The notes: a model not told the origin generated them from the letters alone. Shown: positions 25,622 to 34,473, counted from the first letter of the stretch. The stretch: 47,147 bases of DNA from JAICMB01 sp035295125 (GCA_035295125.1 DATGJP010000019.1:1-47147), one strand, 5' to 3'. Made by a program: numbers and translations.

Positions 25622-27265
25622 TTATTGTTTCACGAATTCGACGCGTCGATTTGTAGCGCGGCCGTCGGCTGTGTCATTCGACCCTACCGGGTTCGCGGGG
25701 CCGAATCCAGCCGCTGTCAGGCGGTTCGGTTCAATGCCGAACTGTGACACGAGCACTCCCCGCACCGCTTCGGCGCGCCGCTTCGAGAGATCTTTGTTGT
25801 GCGCCTCGTCACCCGTTGAATCGGTGTAGCCGTCGATCTCGACCTTCAGATTCGGGTTCTTAATCAATCCGCTGGCAATCAACTTCAGCACTGGGGCCGA
25901 TTCGACTTTCAGGCGATCGCTGTCGGTATCGAACTGGATGCCATGCGTGACGTATCTGCCGCTGGCACCGATCGCCGTGGAAAAATCGGGCGCGGATTCC
26001 GCGATTCGAATACGTCTGATGCTGATTTCCTTCCAGCGATGGTTAATAACGATGCGGCTGATTGGCTGAAGCTCGACCTGGTTGGCGTCCACAACCCGTT
26101 CGCCATTGATGTAGCCGCGGACGCGCCCCTGTTGGACCCACACTGCGAACTTGAGGAGGGTGTTCGGCGGTCTGTGGACTTCACCGCTTCCGAGATTGTC
26201 GCCGGGCCCGTTCAGGTGTATGTTGGCGGTGGTTTCTTCGCCGCCAAAATGACCGTAAAGGGCATAGCCGTCACCCTTCGGGTTCTGAAAATCAATGTTC
26301 ACCTCGCTCCCGACAGCCATCAAGTCCAGCTCGATAGTGAAGTTCTGGGTTCCTTTAATGGGCGGCGACGTCAACTCAGGATCGCAGCCTTCCGGCATGA
26401 ACAGTTCGTGGATTCCTCCTCCCATTCGTAGCTGGACCGCTGGTCCCCGTACCTTCCAGTGCGGCGGCGGTTCGTCCGGCGCCCAGTCCGTGAAGTCGTC
26501 GTAAAAGATGGTCCGCTCGCCGGGAACGAAATCTATCTTGAGGGACGAGAGTTGTGGTTGGTCGCCGCCGGAGGGTTCCGTTGCGGCCGCCGGGGCAGGA
26601 GCGGCCGCGGAATTCGTCGCAGGCGCAGAAACCGGTTGCGGGGTAGAATTTCCGCCCCCAGCGGGCGGTGGTGCTGTTGTGGGAGCGGCGTTCGGCGACA
26701 GGCTCGCCAGTTCCGGCCCTCCCCGCGATTTCACCGACAGGCCGAATTGTGAGCCTGGTGCAAATTCGATCTTCGGCCCTTCCGCGGCAACCTCGATCAG
26801 GATCAGCGAGGCCGCGGCGCCAACTCCCGCCCCGATCGCGGCTCCCTTAACGCCATGAGTAAGGCCCCCAACGAGGGCGCCCACACCGGTACCGGCGGCC
26901 GCCTTTCCGATGTTGCTGCTTTTCCGGATCACATGCCCTTCTTCGTCCACGTTCTCCTGCTTTTTCGAATTGGCCATGGACGTAACAGACGAGTTGATCG
27001 GGACCGCGGTGCTGCCGTGCATCAGGGTATCGAAGTTGAACTTGAGAACGGATTCGCCATGGATCTTGTTTCCGGACTTCAGATCTGTGATGTGGCCCTG
27101 GACCGTGTCGCCTCGGAAGTTGTCCGGCTGGACAACCTGGGCGGTTACGGGGTCGCCCTTGTGATTGCTCGACGTACTGATTGGGGTGGTCAGTTCGACG
27201 GTGAATGGGATGTCTTGGGCGGCCGCCAGGCAAGCAAACGCGACTAACAATATCGTGGTTCTCAT
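25622..27265 (-). CDS. OmpA-family envelope protein with glycine zipper and laminin-G-like domain
   Basis: This exported protein of 547 residues has four parts: a signal peptide (MRTTILLVAFACLAAA); about 100 residues of beta-rich sequence; a glycine-zipper stretch (GTGVGALVGGLTHGVKGAAI) near residues 130-150; and an Ala/Pro-rich linker. A lectin/laminin-G-like beta domain follows. The last 105 residues are an OmpA domain (DTDSDRLKV, VEIDGYTDSTGDEAHN, LSKRRAEAV, NRRVEFVKQ), which normally binds peptidoglycan. It probably tethers the outer envelope to the cell wall. The open frame reaches 27325, but a GGGAG eight bases before 27265 and the signal peptide fix the ATG there. It is transcribed divergently from the winged-helix regulator. 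Confidence 0.87.
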   Translation of the reverse strand: MRTTILLVAFACLAAAQDIPFTVELTTPISTSSNHKGDPVTAQVVQPDNFRGDTVQGHITDLKSGNKIHGESVLKFNFDTLMHGSTAVPINSSVTSMANSKKQENVDEEGHVIRKSSNIGKAAAGTGVGALVGGLTHGVKGAAIGAGVGAAASLILIEVAAEGPKIEFAPGSQFGLSVKSRGGPELASLSPNAAPTTAPPPAGGGNSTPQPVSAPATNSAAAPAPAAATEPSGGDQPQLSSLKIDFVPGERTIFYDDFTDWAPDEPPPHWKVRGPAVQLRMGGGIHELFMPEGCDPELTSPPIKGTQNFTIELDLMAVGSEVNIDFQNPKGDGYALYGHFGGEETTANIHLNGPGDNLGSGEVHRPPNTLLKFAVWVQQGRVRGYINGERVVDANQVELQPISRIVINHRWKEISIRRIRIAESAPDFSTAIGASGRYVTHGIQFDTDSDRLKVESAPVLKLIASGLIKNPNLKVEIDGYTDSTGDEAHNKDLSKRRAEAVRGVLVSQFGIEPNRLTAAGFGPANPVGSNDTADGRATNRRVEFVKQ

Positions 27266-27336
27266 GAACATCACTCCCTGTAGTGCCCAACGTACACGGA
27301 CCCGTAGGCTGAACGCCATAGGCAAGGTCTGGGAGT

Positions 27337-27354
27337 TTCTTAGAAGTTCTTAGA
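27337..27354. promoter_or_regulatory. Candidate operator: TTCTTAGA direct repeat with 10-bp period
   Basis: Two perfect copies of TTCTTAGA lie at 27337-27344 and 27347-27354, on the same face of the helix. Tandem half-sites with 10-11 bp spacing are the usual target of OmpR/PhoB-type winged helices, and the gene just downstream encodes one. The repeats sit about 33-50 bases before the start point predicted from the TATAAT at 27376. That is where such activators replace a poor -35. They could also act on the divergent OmpA-family gene. Confidence 0.5.
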
Positions 27355-27375
27355 GTACTTCCTAAATTGCAGGAT

Positions 27376-27381
27376 TATAAT
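27376..27381 (+). promoter_or_regulatory. Candidate -10 box (TATAAT) for the winged-helix gene
   Basis: This is a perfect TATAAT, 12 bases before the ATG at 27394. The hexamer 17 bases upstream (GAGTAC) is not a good -35, which is consistent with activation from the direct repeat at 27337-27354. The box argues against the TTG at 27367 as start codon, because transcription would begin after it. Confidence 0.5.
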
Positions 27382-27393
27382 GGCCAAAGCGCG

Positions 27394-29451
27394 ATGCCGC
27401 AGTCTCCGGCGCCCACAAGTCTCAGTTTCGGTCCGTTCCGGCTGGATGCCCTCCGCCGGACATTGCTGAAGAACGGGCAACCCGTCTACCTCACGCCCAA
27501 ATCTTTTGACGTCCTGGCGCTGCTGGTGGCCCGTGAAGGTGAACTCGTCAACAAGGAAGAGATCATTGCCGAAGTATGGCCGGGAGTTGTCATCGAGGAG
27601 AGCAACCTTCCCTACCACATCTCGGTGGTGCGTCGGGCCTTGGGCGAATCGGCGAGCAAACGGGGGTACATCGTTACGGTGCCCGGCAAAGGCTACCGGT
27701 TCGTGGCGCCACCTTCAGACGCGGCATCGCCCGATGTGCAGATCCCTCATGAAACGGTAGCCCTTCCGAGCGCACCGGCAAGGCTGAGCCGAAAACCCCT
27801 TTGGTTGGTGCTTGCGGGTGTGGCAGCGATTGCCATTCTGGCCTTGGGACTGACTCTATGGCTGCGGCGCACGCCGCCTCCCTGGCGCCAACTCACTTTC
27901 GATCGTGCCGACGACTCCCAGCCCGACGTCTCCCCGGACGGCCGCTACATCGTTTTTGTCAGCAATCGCGGCGGGCATCACAATATCTGGCGTATGCGTC
28001 CCGACGGTTCGGAACCGCTCAGTCTGACAAACGATCAGCGGGAAGATGACTCGCCCTCCTGGTCGCCGGACGGGCAACGGATCGCGTTCCAAAGCATCAG
28101 CGACAACGGTCTGACTTACATTTACGTCATGAACGCCGACGGAAGCGGGAAGCATGCCGTGTCAACTCGAACCGGCGGGCGTGCGGCCTGGTCCCCCGAC
28201 GGGCGGTCGCTCCTTTTCCAGTCCCGCCATGGACAGTCGTCGGCCATCTTCCGCGTCGACCTGGCAACGGCTACCGAAACTCGACTGACCACCCCCGAGG
28301 AGGCCTGCTTTGACCCGGCCTGGTCGCCCGATGGACAGTGGATTCTGCACACGCGATCGGTTTCGCATCGCCTGGGGCTTTATCTTATGGACGCGCATGG
28401 AGAACGAGTGCAGCCGCTGACGAACCTGTTCTCCGGGAATGCCAGTGTCCCGGCCTGGTCCCCGGACGGAACGCGAATCGCATTTACAGGAAATCACGGG
28501 CGTGTGTCCGGAGTCTTCGTCATGCGTGCCGACGGTCGGGAGATTTCGCTGCTCACCGCTGGATTCGGAGAAGCAGGTGAAGCCTCCTGGTCGCAGGACG
28601 GGAGACGGATTTACTTTGACTCGAGCCGCAGCGGCAATAGCGATATCTACTCCGTCGAAGCGCCGCCCGGCTCCGGCCGCCGGCTGACGCAGGACGTCGG
28701 TGAGGACAATACGCCGATGTTGTCGCCTTCTGGCGACGAGCTCGCTTTCACCAGCAATCGACAAGGCGATTTCGACATCTACGTCAAAAACCTTGTCACC
28801 GGCCGCGTCGAAAACGTGACCCATCATCGAGCGGACGACCGAAACCCTTCGTGGTCACCCGACGGCGCCGAGATCGCGTTCGAGAGCAACCGCTCCGGCC
28901 GCCCGCAAATTTACATTCTGCGGCGGAGAGACGGCGTCGTCCGCCAGGTCTCACCCGGTTCCGAAGACTGGACGCAGCCCGCCTGGTCGCCGGATGGCAA
29001 CACGCTCGCGGCCGTTTCAGGACCCCTCGGACAAGGCCGTCTAAAACTGCTGCCCCTCCATGGCGGCCAGCCTACCGATCTCGCGCCGGAGATCACAAAT
29101 GTAGGGTGGCCGGCCTGGTCTTCGGACGGCACGACCATTGCCTTTGATTCCCCGATGAACGGTCCCCATCGCATTTACACTGTTTCGCGGGATGGTGGAG
29201 CGGCACGCGCGCTCACGGACGGCACTCATATTTCCGGCCATGCCGCCTGGAGACCGGACGGGGCATTGGCGTTCAACTGCGCGTGTGGGACCGGAACGCA
29301 GATTATGCTGCTCGAGCCGGGTGGCACAATGCGGCCGCTCACTGCGGCAACGCCGCGGAATTTCTTCCCGAGTTTCTCCAAAGACGGCACTCGCGTGGTT
29401 TTCGTCTCGGACCGCGACGGGAATTACGAGCTTTACGAGATTTACAACTGA
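27394..29451 (+). CDS. Membrane-anchored winged-helix regulator with WD40/TolB-type propeller (CadC-like)
   Basis: The protein has 685 residues. Residues about 10-110 form an OmpR/PhoB-type DNA-binding domain (LSFGPFRLDALRRTLL, PKSFDVLALLVAREGELVNK, RGYIVTVPGKGYRFVAPP). One membrane helix follows at about 136-156 (LWLVLAGVAAIAILALGLTL). The outside part has twelve blades with WSPDG-type motifs, probably two six-bladed propellers. This one-component layout resembles CadC, where an outer sensor controls a cytoplasmic DNA-binding head. The signal it senses is unknown. Acidobacteria carry many such proteins. The ATG at 27394 is preferred over an upstream TTG because of the TATAAT box. The divergent OmpA-family gene is the closest candidate target. 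Confidence 0.86.
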   Translation: MPQSPAPTSLSFGPFRLDALRRTLLKNGQPVYLTPKSFDVLALLVAREGELVNKEEIIAEVWPGVVIEESNLPYHISVVRRALGESASKRGYIVTVPGKGYRFVAPPSDAASPDVQIPHETVALPSAPARLSRKPLWLVLAGVAAIAILALGLTLWLRRTPPPWRQLTFDRADDSQPDVSPDGRYIVFVSNRGGHHNIWRMRPDGSEPLSLTNDQREDDSPSWSPDGQRIAFQSISDNGLTYIYVMNADGSGKHAVSTRTGGRAAWSPDGRSLLFQSRHGQSSAIFRVDLATATETRLTTPEEACFDPAWSPDGQWILHTRSVSHRLGLYLMDAHGERVQPLTNLFSGNASVPAWSPDGTRIAFTGNHGRVSGVFVMRADGREISLLTAGFGEAGEASWSQDGRRIYFDSSRSGNSDIYSVEAPPGSGRRLTQDVGEDNTPMLSPSGDELAFTSNRQGDFDIYVKNLVTGRVENVTHHRADDRNPSWSPDGAEIAFESNRSGRPQIYILRRRDGVVRQVSPGSEDWTQPAWSPDGNTLAAVSGPLGQGRLKLLPLHGGQPTDLAPEITNVGWPAWSSDGTTIAFDSPMNGPHRIYTVSRDGGAARALTDGTHISGHAAWRPDGALAFNCACGTGTQIMLLEPGGTMRPLTAATPRNFFPSFSKDGTRVVFVSDRDGNYELYEIYN

Positions 29452-30696
29452 TCAGCGCGCTAGGGCGACCGACAGCATCAGGGCCCTCTGGGTCCCGACC
29501 CAGGAGTTCTTGGTGTCGAACTCCTCGTTTAGTGAGTGGGCGCCCGTACCGGTGCCTCCGCCGCCAATCGTGATCGCTGGAATGCCCAGGTTCATGGGGA
29601 CGTTGGAATCGGTCGAACCCTCGCGTACTTTGCCGTCGAAGCCGAAAGGCTTGGAAACTGCGATGGCGGTTTGAACGATTGGAGAATCCATCGGCGTAAT
29701 TCCGGCGGGGCGCAATCCAACTAGCTCGTTCGACACGGTAACCGGACCGCGGTTGTTCCAGCGCTTGTTCTCTTCCTCTATTGCTTCCTGAACGGCCGCC
29801 TTGAACTTGGTGTTCAGGGCTTCGAGCGACGATTTGTCGGCCGAGCGCATGTCCACCTCCATCCAGGCCTCGAACGGGATAGCATTTACCGAAGTACCTC
29901 CGCCAACGCGGCCGACATTGAACGTAGTTTTCGGATTCGTGGGAACCTCGAAAGCATCGATTTTGGCGATGGCGCGTCCCATGGCCTGTATTGGGTTCGC
30001 CATGCCGAATGCGCCGAAACTGTGGCCGCCGGGGCCTTTGAAGGTTACGCGATAACGATAGCTTCCGACCCCGATGGCCGTGACACCGAGGCCGAGACCA
30101 TCTACAGAAATGAACTTGTCGATCTGGCCTTGAAGGCTCTCGTGGAAGAGCTCCTTCATGCCGCGAAGATCACCCAGTCCTTCTTCGCCGACGTCGGCAA
30201 CGAAGGTGATTGTGCCGGGAGTCTGCACTTTGGCATCATTGAGAGCCTTGATGACGCCGAGAACGACGACCAGGCCGCGGCAATCGTCACCGATGCCAGG
30301 GCCCTTGAGAACGGTCCCGTCGCGCTTTACATGGACATCGGTTCCCGGCGGAAATACCGTGTCGAGGTGTCCTGCGAGCACCAGGTTAGGATGCGGCGCT
30401 GCGCCGGGACGGACACCAATGACATTTCCAGCTTTATCGATTCGCACATCCCGCAGACCAGACTCCTTAAACAGACGCTCCAGTTCTTTGCCGCGAACCT
30501 CCTCATGAAACGGTGGCGCGGGAATCTCGCAAATGCGTACTTGCTCCTCGATGAAGTGGGGCTCGTTGCGCTTTACGGCTTCGAGAGCGGCTTTGATGGC
30601 GGGGTCGTCCATCAAGTGCGCGTTATCCTGCGCGATTCCGAACGCGGCGGGTACGAGAGCGAATAGAGACAGGCGGAGAAGAGGCGAACGACGCAT
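29452..30696 (-). CDS. Secreted M20 family metallopeptidase (PepT/dipeptidase-like)
   Basis: The 414-residue product has a signal peptide (MRRSPLLRLSLFALVPAAFG). The di-zinc aminopeptidase motifs are in order: LAGHLDTVFPPG (His and Asp), GIGDDCRG (bridging Asp), DVGEEGLGD (catalytic Glu pair) and a final GAHSLNEEF (His). The dimerisation domain lies between (GPGGHSFGAFG to VDMRSAD). It probably cleaves di- or tripeptides outside the cytoplasm. The open frame extends to a GTG at 30714, but the ATG at 30696 starts the signal directly. Its stop abuts that of the winged-helix gene (TGATCA), leaving no intergenic base. Confidence 0.88.
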   Translation of the reverse strand: MRRSPLLRLSLFALVPAAFGIAQDNAHLMDDPAIKAALEAVKRNEPHFIEEQVRICEIPAPPFHEEVRGKELERLFKESGLRDVRIDKAGNVIGVRPGAAPHPNLVLAGHLDTVFPPGTDVHVKRDGTVLKGPGIGDDCRGLVVVLGVIKALNDAKVQTPGTITFVADVGEEGLGDLRGMKELFHESLQGQIDKFISVDGLGLGVTAIGVGSYRYRVTFKGPGGHSFGAFGMANPIQAMGRAIAKIDAFEVPTNPKTTFNVGRVGGGTSVNAIPFEAWMEVDMRSADKSSLEALNTKFKAAVQEAIEEENKRWNNRGPVTVSNELVGLRPAGITPMDSPIVQTAIAVSKPFGFDGKVREGSTDSNVPMNLGIPAITIGGGGTGTGAHSLNEEFDTKNSWVGTQRALMLSVALAR

Positions 30697-30733
30697 AAGC
30701 GTACAGCGTACCACTTGGATTTCAGGAACTGGG

Positions 30734-30739
30734 TAGAAT
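30734..30739 (+). promoter_or_regulatory. Candidate -10 box before the esterase-crotonase operon
   Basis: TAGAAT lies seven bases before the ATG at 30747. TTGGAT at 30715-30720 could pass for a -35, but the spacer is only 13 bases. The position suggests a leaderless mRNA for this operon. Confidence 0.35.
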
Positions 30740-30746
30740 CTCGCTA

Positions 30747-32354
30747 ATGGCCAGATTCTGCCTTTTCATGCTGCTGGGCGCCCCGGCTTGTGCAATTGCG
30801 GCCGCCGAGGTGCGGTTCGAAATCTCTTATCCTCCTGCCGCGCACGATGGACCGATCGCGGGGCGCGCGTACATCATGATCGGCCGCAAACCGGACCCGG
30901 AGCCGCGCCTGGCGATCGGGCGTGTCGGTTCGCCGTTCTTTGGGCGCGATTTTGAGAAGCTTGTGCCGGGAGAGCCCGTGGTGATTGACTCCAGCGACCT
31001 CGGCTCGCCCGTGAAAAGCCTGTCGGAAATACCTGCCGGCGAATACTATGTCCAGGCGTTCATCAATGTCTATTCGGAGTTTCACCGCTCCGACGGGCAT
31101 CTCGTGTGGATGCACGACGATCAGTGGGAAGGCCAGCGCTGGAATCGCTCGCCGGGAAATCTCTACAGCACGCCGCAGCGGATGACGCTCGATGCGTCGA
31201 AAGGATACGCGATCAAGCTCGTTTGCGACCAGGTGATTCCGGCCGTGAAGATTCCGCCGGACACCGACCGGGTCAAGCGTTTTCACATCCAGAGCGCGAT
31301 GCTGACGAAGTTCTGGGGGCGGCCGGTGTATCTCGGCGCGACGGTGCTGCTGCCGCGCGATTACGAGAAGGCGAACCTGTTCTATCCGGTGCTCTATCAA
31401 CAGGGGCACTTCTCGCTCGCCGCTCCTTTGAACTTCGGCATCGGCGATCCGGGAAAAGAACTGCAGGCGGAGTGGATGAAGGACAACTTCCCGAGGATGA
31501 TCGTAGTCACACTCCAGCATCCGAATCCCTATTTCGACGATTCGTATGCCGTGGATTCGGTCAATGTCGGGCCTTATGGCAAAGCCATCCTGCAGGAGCT
31601 GATTCCCGAGATTGAGAAGCGTTTCCGGGTTATCAGGCAGCCCTGGGCACGCTTACTGGCGGGTGGATCGACCGGTGGCTGGGAGGCGCTGGCTCTCGAG
31701 ATTTTCCACCCCGACTTCTTCGGCGGGACGTGGGCATACTGTCCGGATTCCGTGGATTTCTCGGACGTGGAGGGCATTAATGTTTACGAAGACAAGAACG
31801 CTTTCTACAAACAGTACGAATGGCGGCGCGTGCCGACGATCAATAGCCGTGAGGTGAACGGCCAGATCCGGCAGACATCGGAGGAACGCAATCGCTTCGA
31901 GCTGGTAAACGGGACGCACGGCCGTTCGGGCGAACAATTGGACATCTGGTCGGCGGTGTTCGGCCCTTTGGGCGAAGACGGCTACTTCGACCCGCTGTTC
32001 GATAAGCGAACGGGAGACATCAATCCACGGGTGGCGCAGTATTGGAAGGATCACTTCGATCTGCGCAATTACCTGGAGAAAAACTGGCCGGCGGTTGGAG
32101 GGAAGCTGGTGGACAAGGTGCGAGTTTACGTCGGTGATGCCGACAATTTCTACCTGAACAACTCCACGCACAAGCTGCAGGATTGGATGAAGAAGACGGA
32201 GAGTCCGCACTACGAGGGGCTGTTCTCGTACGGTGCGATGAAAGGGCATTGCTGGACCGGTCCGGTGACGACTGGGGACCGTTTGAAGGAGATGGCGCAG
32301 TTTATTCTTGAGAAGATGCCGCCTGAGACGGTGGCGGAATGGTGGAAACAATGA
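30747..32354 (+). CDS. Secreted alpha/beta-hydrolase, putative esterase
   Basis: The 535-residue protein has a signal peptide (MARFCLFMLLGAPACAIAAA). An N-terminal beta-sandwich-like region of about 180 residues comes next. The following domain belongs to the esterase-D/enterochelin-esterase type of hydrolase (YLGATVLLPRDYEKANLFYP, VDSVNVGPYGKAILQELIPE). The nucleophile is Ser308 in AGGSTGGWEAL, and the likely catalytic His is His501 in GAMKGHCWTGP. Large esterases of this kind occur in acidobacteria, and I cannot name the substrate. Its TGA overlaps the ATG of the first crotonase gene. That indicates an operon in which ester cleavage outside may supply an acid that the crotonases process as its CoA ester. 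Confidence 0.82.
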   Translation: MARFCLFMLLGAPACAIAAAEVRFEISYPPAAHDGPIAGRAYIMIGRKPDPEPRLAIGRVGSPFFGRDFEKLVPGEPVVIDSSDLGSPVKSLSEIPAGEYYVQAFINVYSEFHRSDGHLVWMHDDQWEGQRWNRSPGNLYSTPQRMTLDASKGYAIKLVCDQVIPAVKIPPDTDRVKRFHIQSAMLTKFWGRPVYLGATVLLPRDYEKANLFYPVLYQQGHFSLAAPLNFGIGDPGKELQAEWMKDNFPRMIVVTLQHPNPYFDDSYAVDSVNVGPYGKAILQELIPEIEKRFRVIRQPWARLLAGGSTGGWEALALEIFHPDFFGGTWAYCPDSVDFSDVEGINVYEDKNAFYKQYEWRRVPTINSREVNGQIRQTSEERNRFELVNGTHGRSGEQLDIWSAVFGPLGEDGYFDPLFDKRTGDINPRVAQYWKDHFDLRNYLEKNWPAVGGKLVDKVRVYVGDADNFYLNNSTHKLQDWMKKTESPHYEGLFSYGAMKGHCWTGPVTTGDRLKEMAQFILEKMPPETVAEWWKQ

Positions 32355-33127
32355 TCCTGACCAACGTCGAAAATCGCGTTGCAACCTTGACCTTCAATCG
32401 GCCCGACAAGCTGAATGCATTGTCGGCCGAACTGCTCTCAGGCTCCGTCGAAACGTTGCGGGGCTGGGCCGCGGACCCTGCGGTCGGCGCCATCGTCGTG
32501 ACCGGTTCGGGGCGGGCGTTCTGCGCCGGCGGCGACGTTTCGGCCATGGCTCACGAAGGTGAGCAGACGCTCGAAGAGAAGATTGACCGGTTGCAGGCGG
32601 TCCAGCAGCTTTCCTGGTTGCTGTACAGCATTCCCAAAGTGACGATCGCGGCGGTGAACGGGTTTGCGATGGGGGCGGGCTTGGGTGTCTGCCTGGCGTG
32701 CGATTTGCGTATCGCCTCCGACCAGGCGAAATTTGGTACGGCCTACGCGAAAGTGGGTTTCGGGGGCGACTTCGGGACCACATGGCTGCTGACGCACTAT
32801 GTGGGTGCGCCAAAGGCGAAGGAACTGCTCTTCCTGGCGGAAGCAATCGATGCCCAGGAAGCGCACCGGATTGGACTGGTGAATCGCATCGTTACCCACG
32901 AATCGCTGGCCGACGAAGCCAAAGCGCTTGCAACGCGCATCGCGGACGGACCTCTCACGAGCTATCGCTACATGAAGGCCAACGTGAATCTTGCAACACA
33001 CACGGATTTTCGAACCCTGCTCGATCGCGAGGCGGAGACGCACTTGCGCTGCGGCCAGACTGACGACCATAAGGAAGGCGTCCGCGCGTTCCTCGAAAAG
33101 CGTGCGCCGAGGTTCACGGGCCGATGA
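32351..33127 (+). CDS. Enoyl-CoA hydratase/isomerase family protein (first of two)
   Basis: This is a 258-residue crotonase-fold protein. The oxyanion-hole segments are GRAFCAGGDVSAM and NGFAMGAGLGVCLACDLRIA. The region that holds the first catalytic Glu in true hydratases reads FGTAYAKVGFGGDFGTTWLL here, with Tyr in place of that Glu and an Asp near where PaaG-type isomerases have theirs. The second position (AKELLFL) keeps a Glu. An isomerase or ring-opening-pathway role is therefore as likely as simple hydration. The ATG overlaps the esterase TGA (ATGA). An upstream ATG at 32339 is possible but less well placed. Confidence 0.88.
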   Translation: MILTNVENRVATLTFNRPDKLNALSAELLSGSVETLRGWAADPAVGAIVVTGSGRAFCAGGDVSAMAHEGEQTLEEKIDRLQAVQQLSWLLYSIPKVTIAAVNGFAMGAGLGVCLACDLRIASDQAKFGTAYAKVGFGGDFGTTWLLTHYVGAPKAKELLFLAEAIDAQEAHRIGLVNRIVTHESLADEAKALATRIADGPLTSYRYMKANVNLATHTDFRTLLDREAETHLRCGQTDDHKEGVRAFLEKRAPRFTGR

Positions 33128-33927
33128 GCGACTTCCAACAGATTCTATTCGCGAAAGACGGACACGTCGCGACCATAACGCTGAATCGTCCCCAGAAGCT
33201 GAATGCGTATTCCGAGGTGATGGTTCACGAGATTCTGTCAGCGCTGAGCGACGCTCGCGATGACGACCATATCCGCGCGGTTATCATCACGGGAACCGGG
33301 CGCGGGTTCTGCTCGGGCGGCGATATCAGCCGCGATTTCCAATACCCGGCGCGCTATCGGGGCCACCGCCTGGAGTCAATGCTGGAAATGCGCGAGAACA
33401 TGCATGAGCTGGTGAAGTTTTTACAGCGGTTCGACAAGCCTACAATTGCGGCGGTTAACGGGGCTGCGGTGGCGGGTGGGCTGACCCTGGCTTTGTCCTG
33501 CGACTTTAGATTCGCAGCGGAGAGCGCCAGGCTCGGTGACACCAGCCTGAAATTCGCTTTGATTCCGGATGAGGGCGGCGCGTACTTGTTTCCCCGGTTC
33601 ATGGGCCTGGAGCGCGCGCTCAAAATGTCGTTATTTTCCGAGGTCTACCCGGCTCGGGAGGCAAAGGAGCTGGGACTGGTCACCGAAGTCGTCCCCGATG
33701 CCGAATTGATGGCGGTTGCGAGACAGTGGGCCGATCGCTTGGCCGCAGGCCCTCCCATCGCGATTCGCATCACGAAGCGGATGATGCACAAGCAACTCAC
33801 CATGAACCTGGAGAACGCGCTGGAAGACGCCGCGTTGAGCACCCTGGTTACGAATTACACGGACGACGTCAAGGAAGGAACGGCGGCGTTCCACGAGAAG
33901 CGGCCGCCGAAGTTCCAGGGACGTTAG
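33124..33927 (+). CDS. Enoyl-CoA hydratase/isomerase family protein (second of two)
   Basis: This 267-residue crotonase-fold protein starts in an ATGA overlap with its paralogue. CoA and oxyanion contacts are at GRGFCSGGDISRD and NGAAVAGGLTLALSCDFRFA. The active-site loop reads FALIPDEGGAYLFPRFMGLERA, close to the PDSGG loop of PaaG-like isomerases. The pair may form a mixed complex or act in sequence on one CoA ester. The substrate cannot be read from sequence. Its stop shares four bases (TTAG) with the stop of the cytochrome gene on the other strand. Confidence 0.89.
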   Translation: MSDFQQILFAKDGHVATITLNRPQKLNAYSEVMVHEILSALSDARDDDHIRAVIITGTGRGFCSGGDISRDFQYPARYRGHRLESMLEMRENMHELVKFLQRFDKPTIAAVNGAAVAGGLTLALSCDFRFAAESARLGDTSLKFALIPDEGGAYLFPRFMGLERALKMSLFSEVYPAREAKELGLVTEVVPDAELMAVARQWADRLAAGPPIAIRITKRMMHKQLTMNLENALEDAALSTLVTNYTDDVKEGTAAFHEKRPPKFQGR

Positions 33928-34454
33928 CGCGATCCGCCGCTCGTTAGGGCACCCTTGACCGCGGGCGACAACTTGTCGGCATGCGCTAAGAGCATGGTTA
34001 CTTGCCAACGCTCCTGGTCCGATAGCGTGTCCGCAAAGCCGGGCATGCCCGATAGCCGGATGCCATGGGATACCTTCCAGTACGTTACGCCCTCGGGATC
34101 GTCGGCGACCATCTGGCGCGGGTCAAAGAGCTGAGGCGGCGCTGGAAATTCACCTTTCGCGATCGGCGTTGGCGGACGGTCGGGAAGGCCGTGGCATTCC
34201 GCACAGTTCTGTTGATACAGTCGCACGCCGGCGAGCATGTTTGGATCGTCAACGGGCAGGGGATCTTTGAGGTTGGCCGCATCGCCAAGACTCGCACGTA
34301 AAGCGGTCTGGGCAAATGTCTTTTCGAGAGGGAGTGGTTTTGCAGTGGTCGCCATCGCGATGCCGCCGAACCGTACAAACAGATAGGCGCCCAATGGCGC
34401 TATGAGCACCACGCCGAGGATTGCGCCTATAACGAGCCAAGCTATACGTGACAT
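33924..34454 (-). CDS. Membrane-anchored monoheme cytochrome c
   Basis: The protein has 176 residues with an uncleaved N-terminal helix (IAWLVIGAILGVVLIAPLGA). A periplasmic class I cytochrome domain follows. The heme site is CAECH at residues 84-88. The sixth ligand is probably the Met in RLSGMPGF, and a C-terminal helix (LSDQERWQVTMLLAHADKL) packs on the heme as usual. It is a likely carrier between periplasmic dehydrogenases and the respiratory chain. It could in principle accept electrons from the amine dehydrogenase, but nothing in the sequence links them. AAGG precedes the ATG by six bases. Confidence 0.88.
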   Translation of the reverse strand: MSRIAWLVIGAILGVVLIAPLGAYLFVRFGGIAMATTAKPLPLEKTFAQTALRASLGDAANLKDPLPVDDPNMLAGVRLYQQNCAECHGLPDRPPTPIAKGEFPAPPQLFDPRQMVADDPEGVTYWKVSHGIRLSGMPGFADTLSDQERWQVTMLLAHADKLSPAVKGALTSGGSR

Positions 34455-34473
34455 GAGGAACCTTGCTGGTTAG

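Noticed and set aside
27367..27393. TTG at 27367 as start of the winged-helix regulator
   Set aside because: A perfect TATAAT at 27376-27381 lies after it, and the ATG at 27394 gives a complete DNA-binding domain.
28040..29450. Repeated tggtcgccggacgg-like DNA words as a DNA repeat array or CRISPR
   Set aside because: They are irregularly spaced, in frame, and encode the WSPDG motif of the propeller blades of the regulator.
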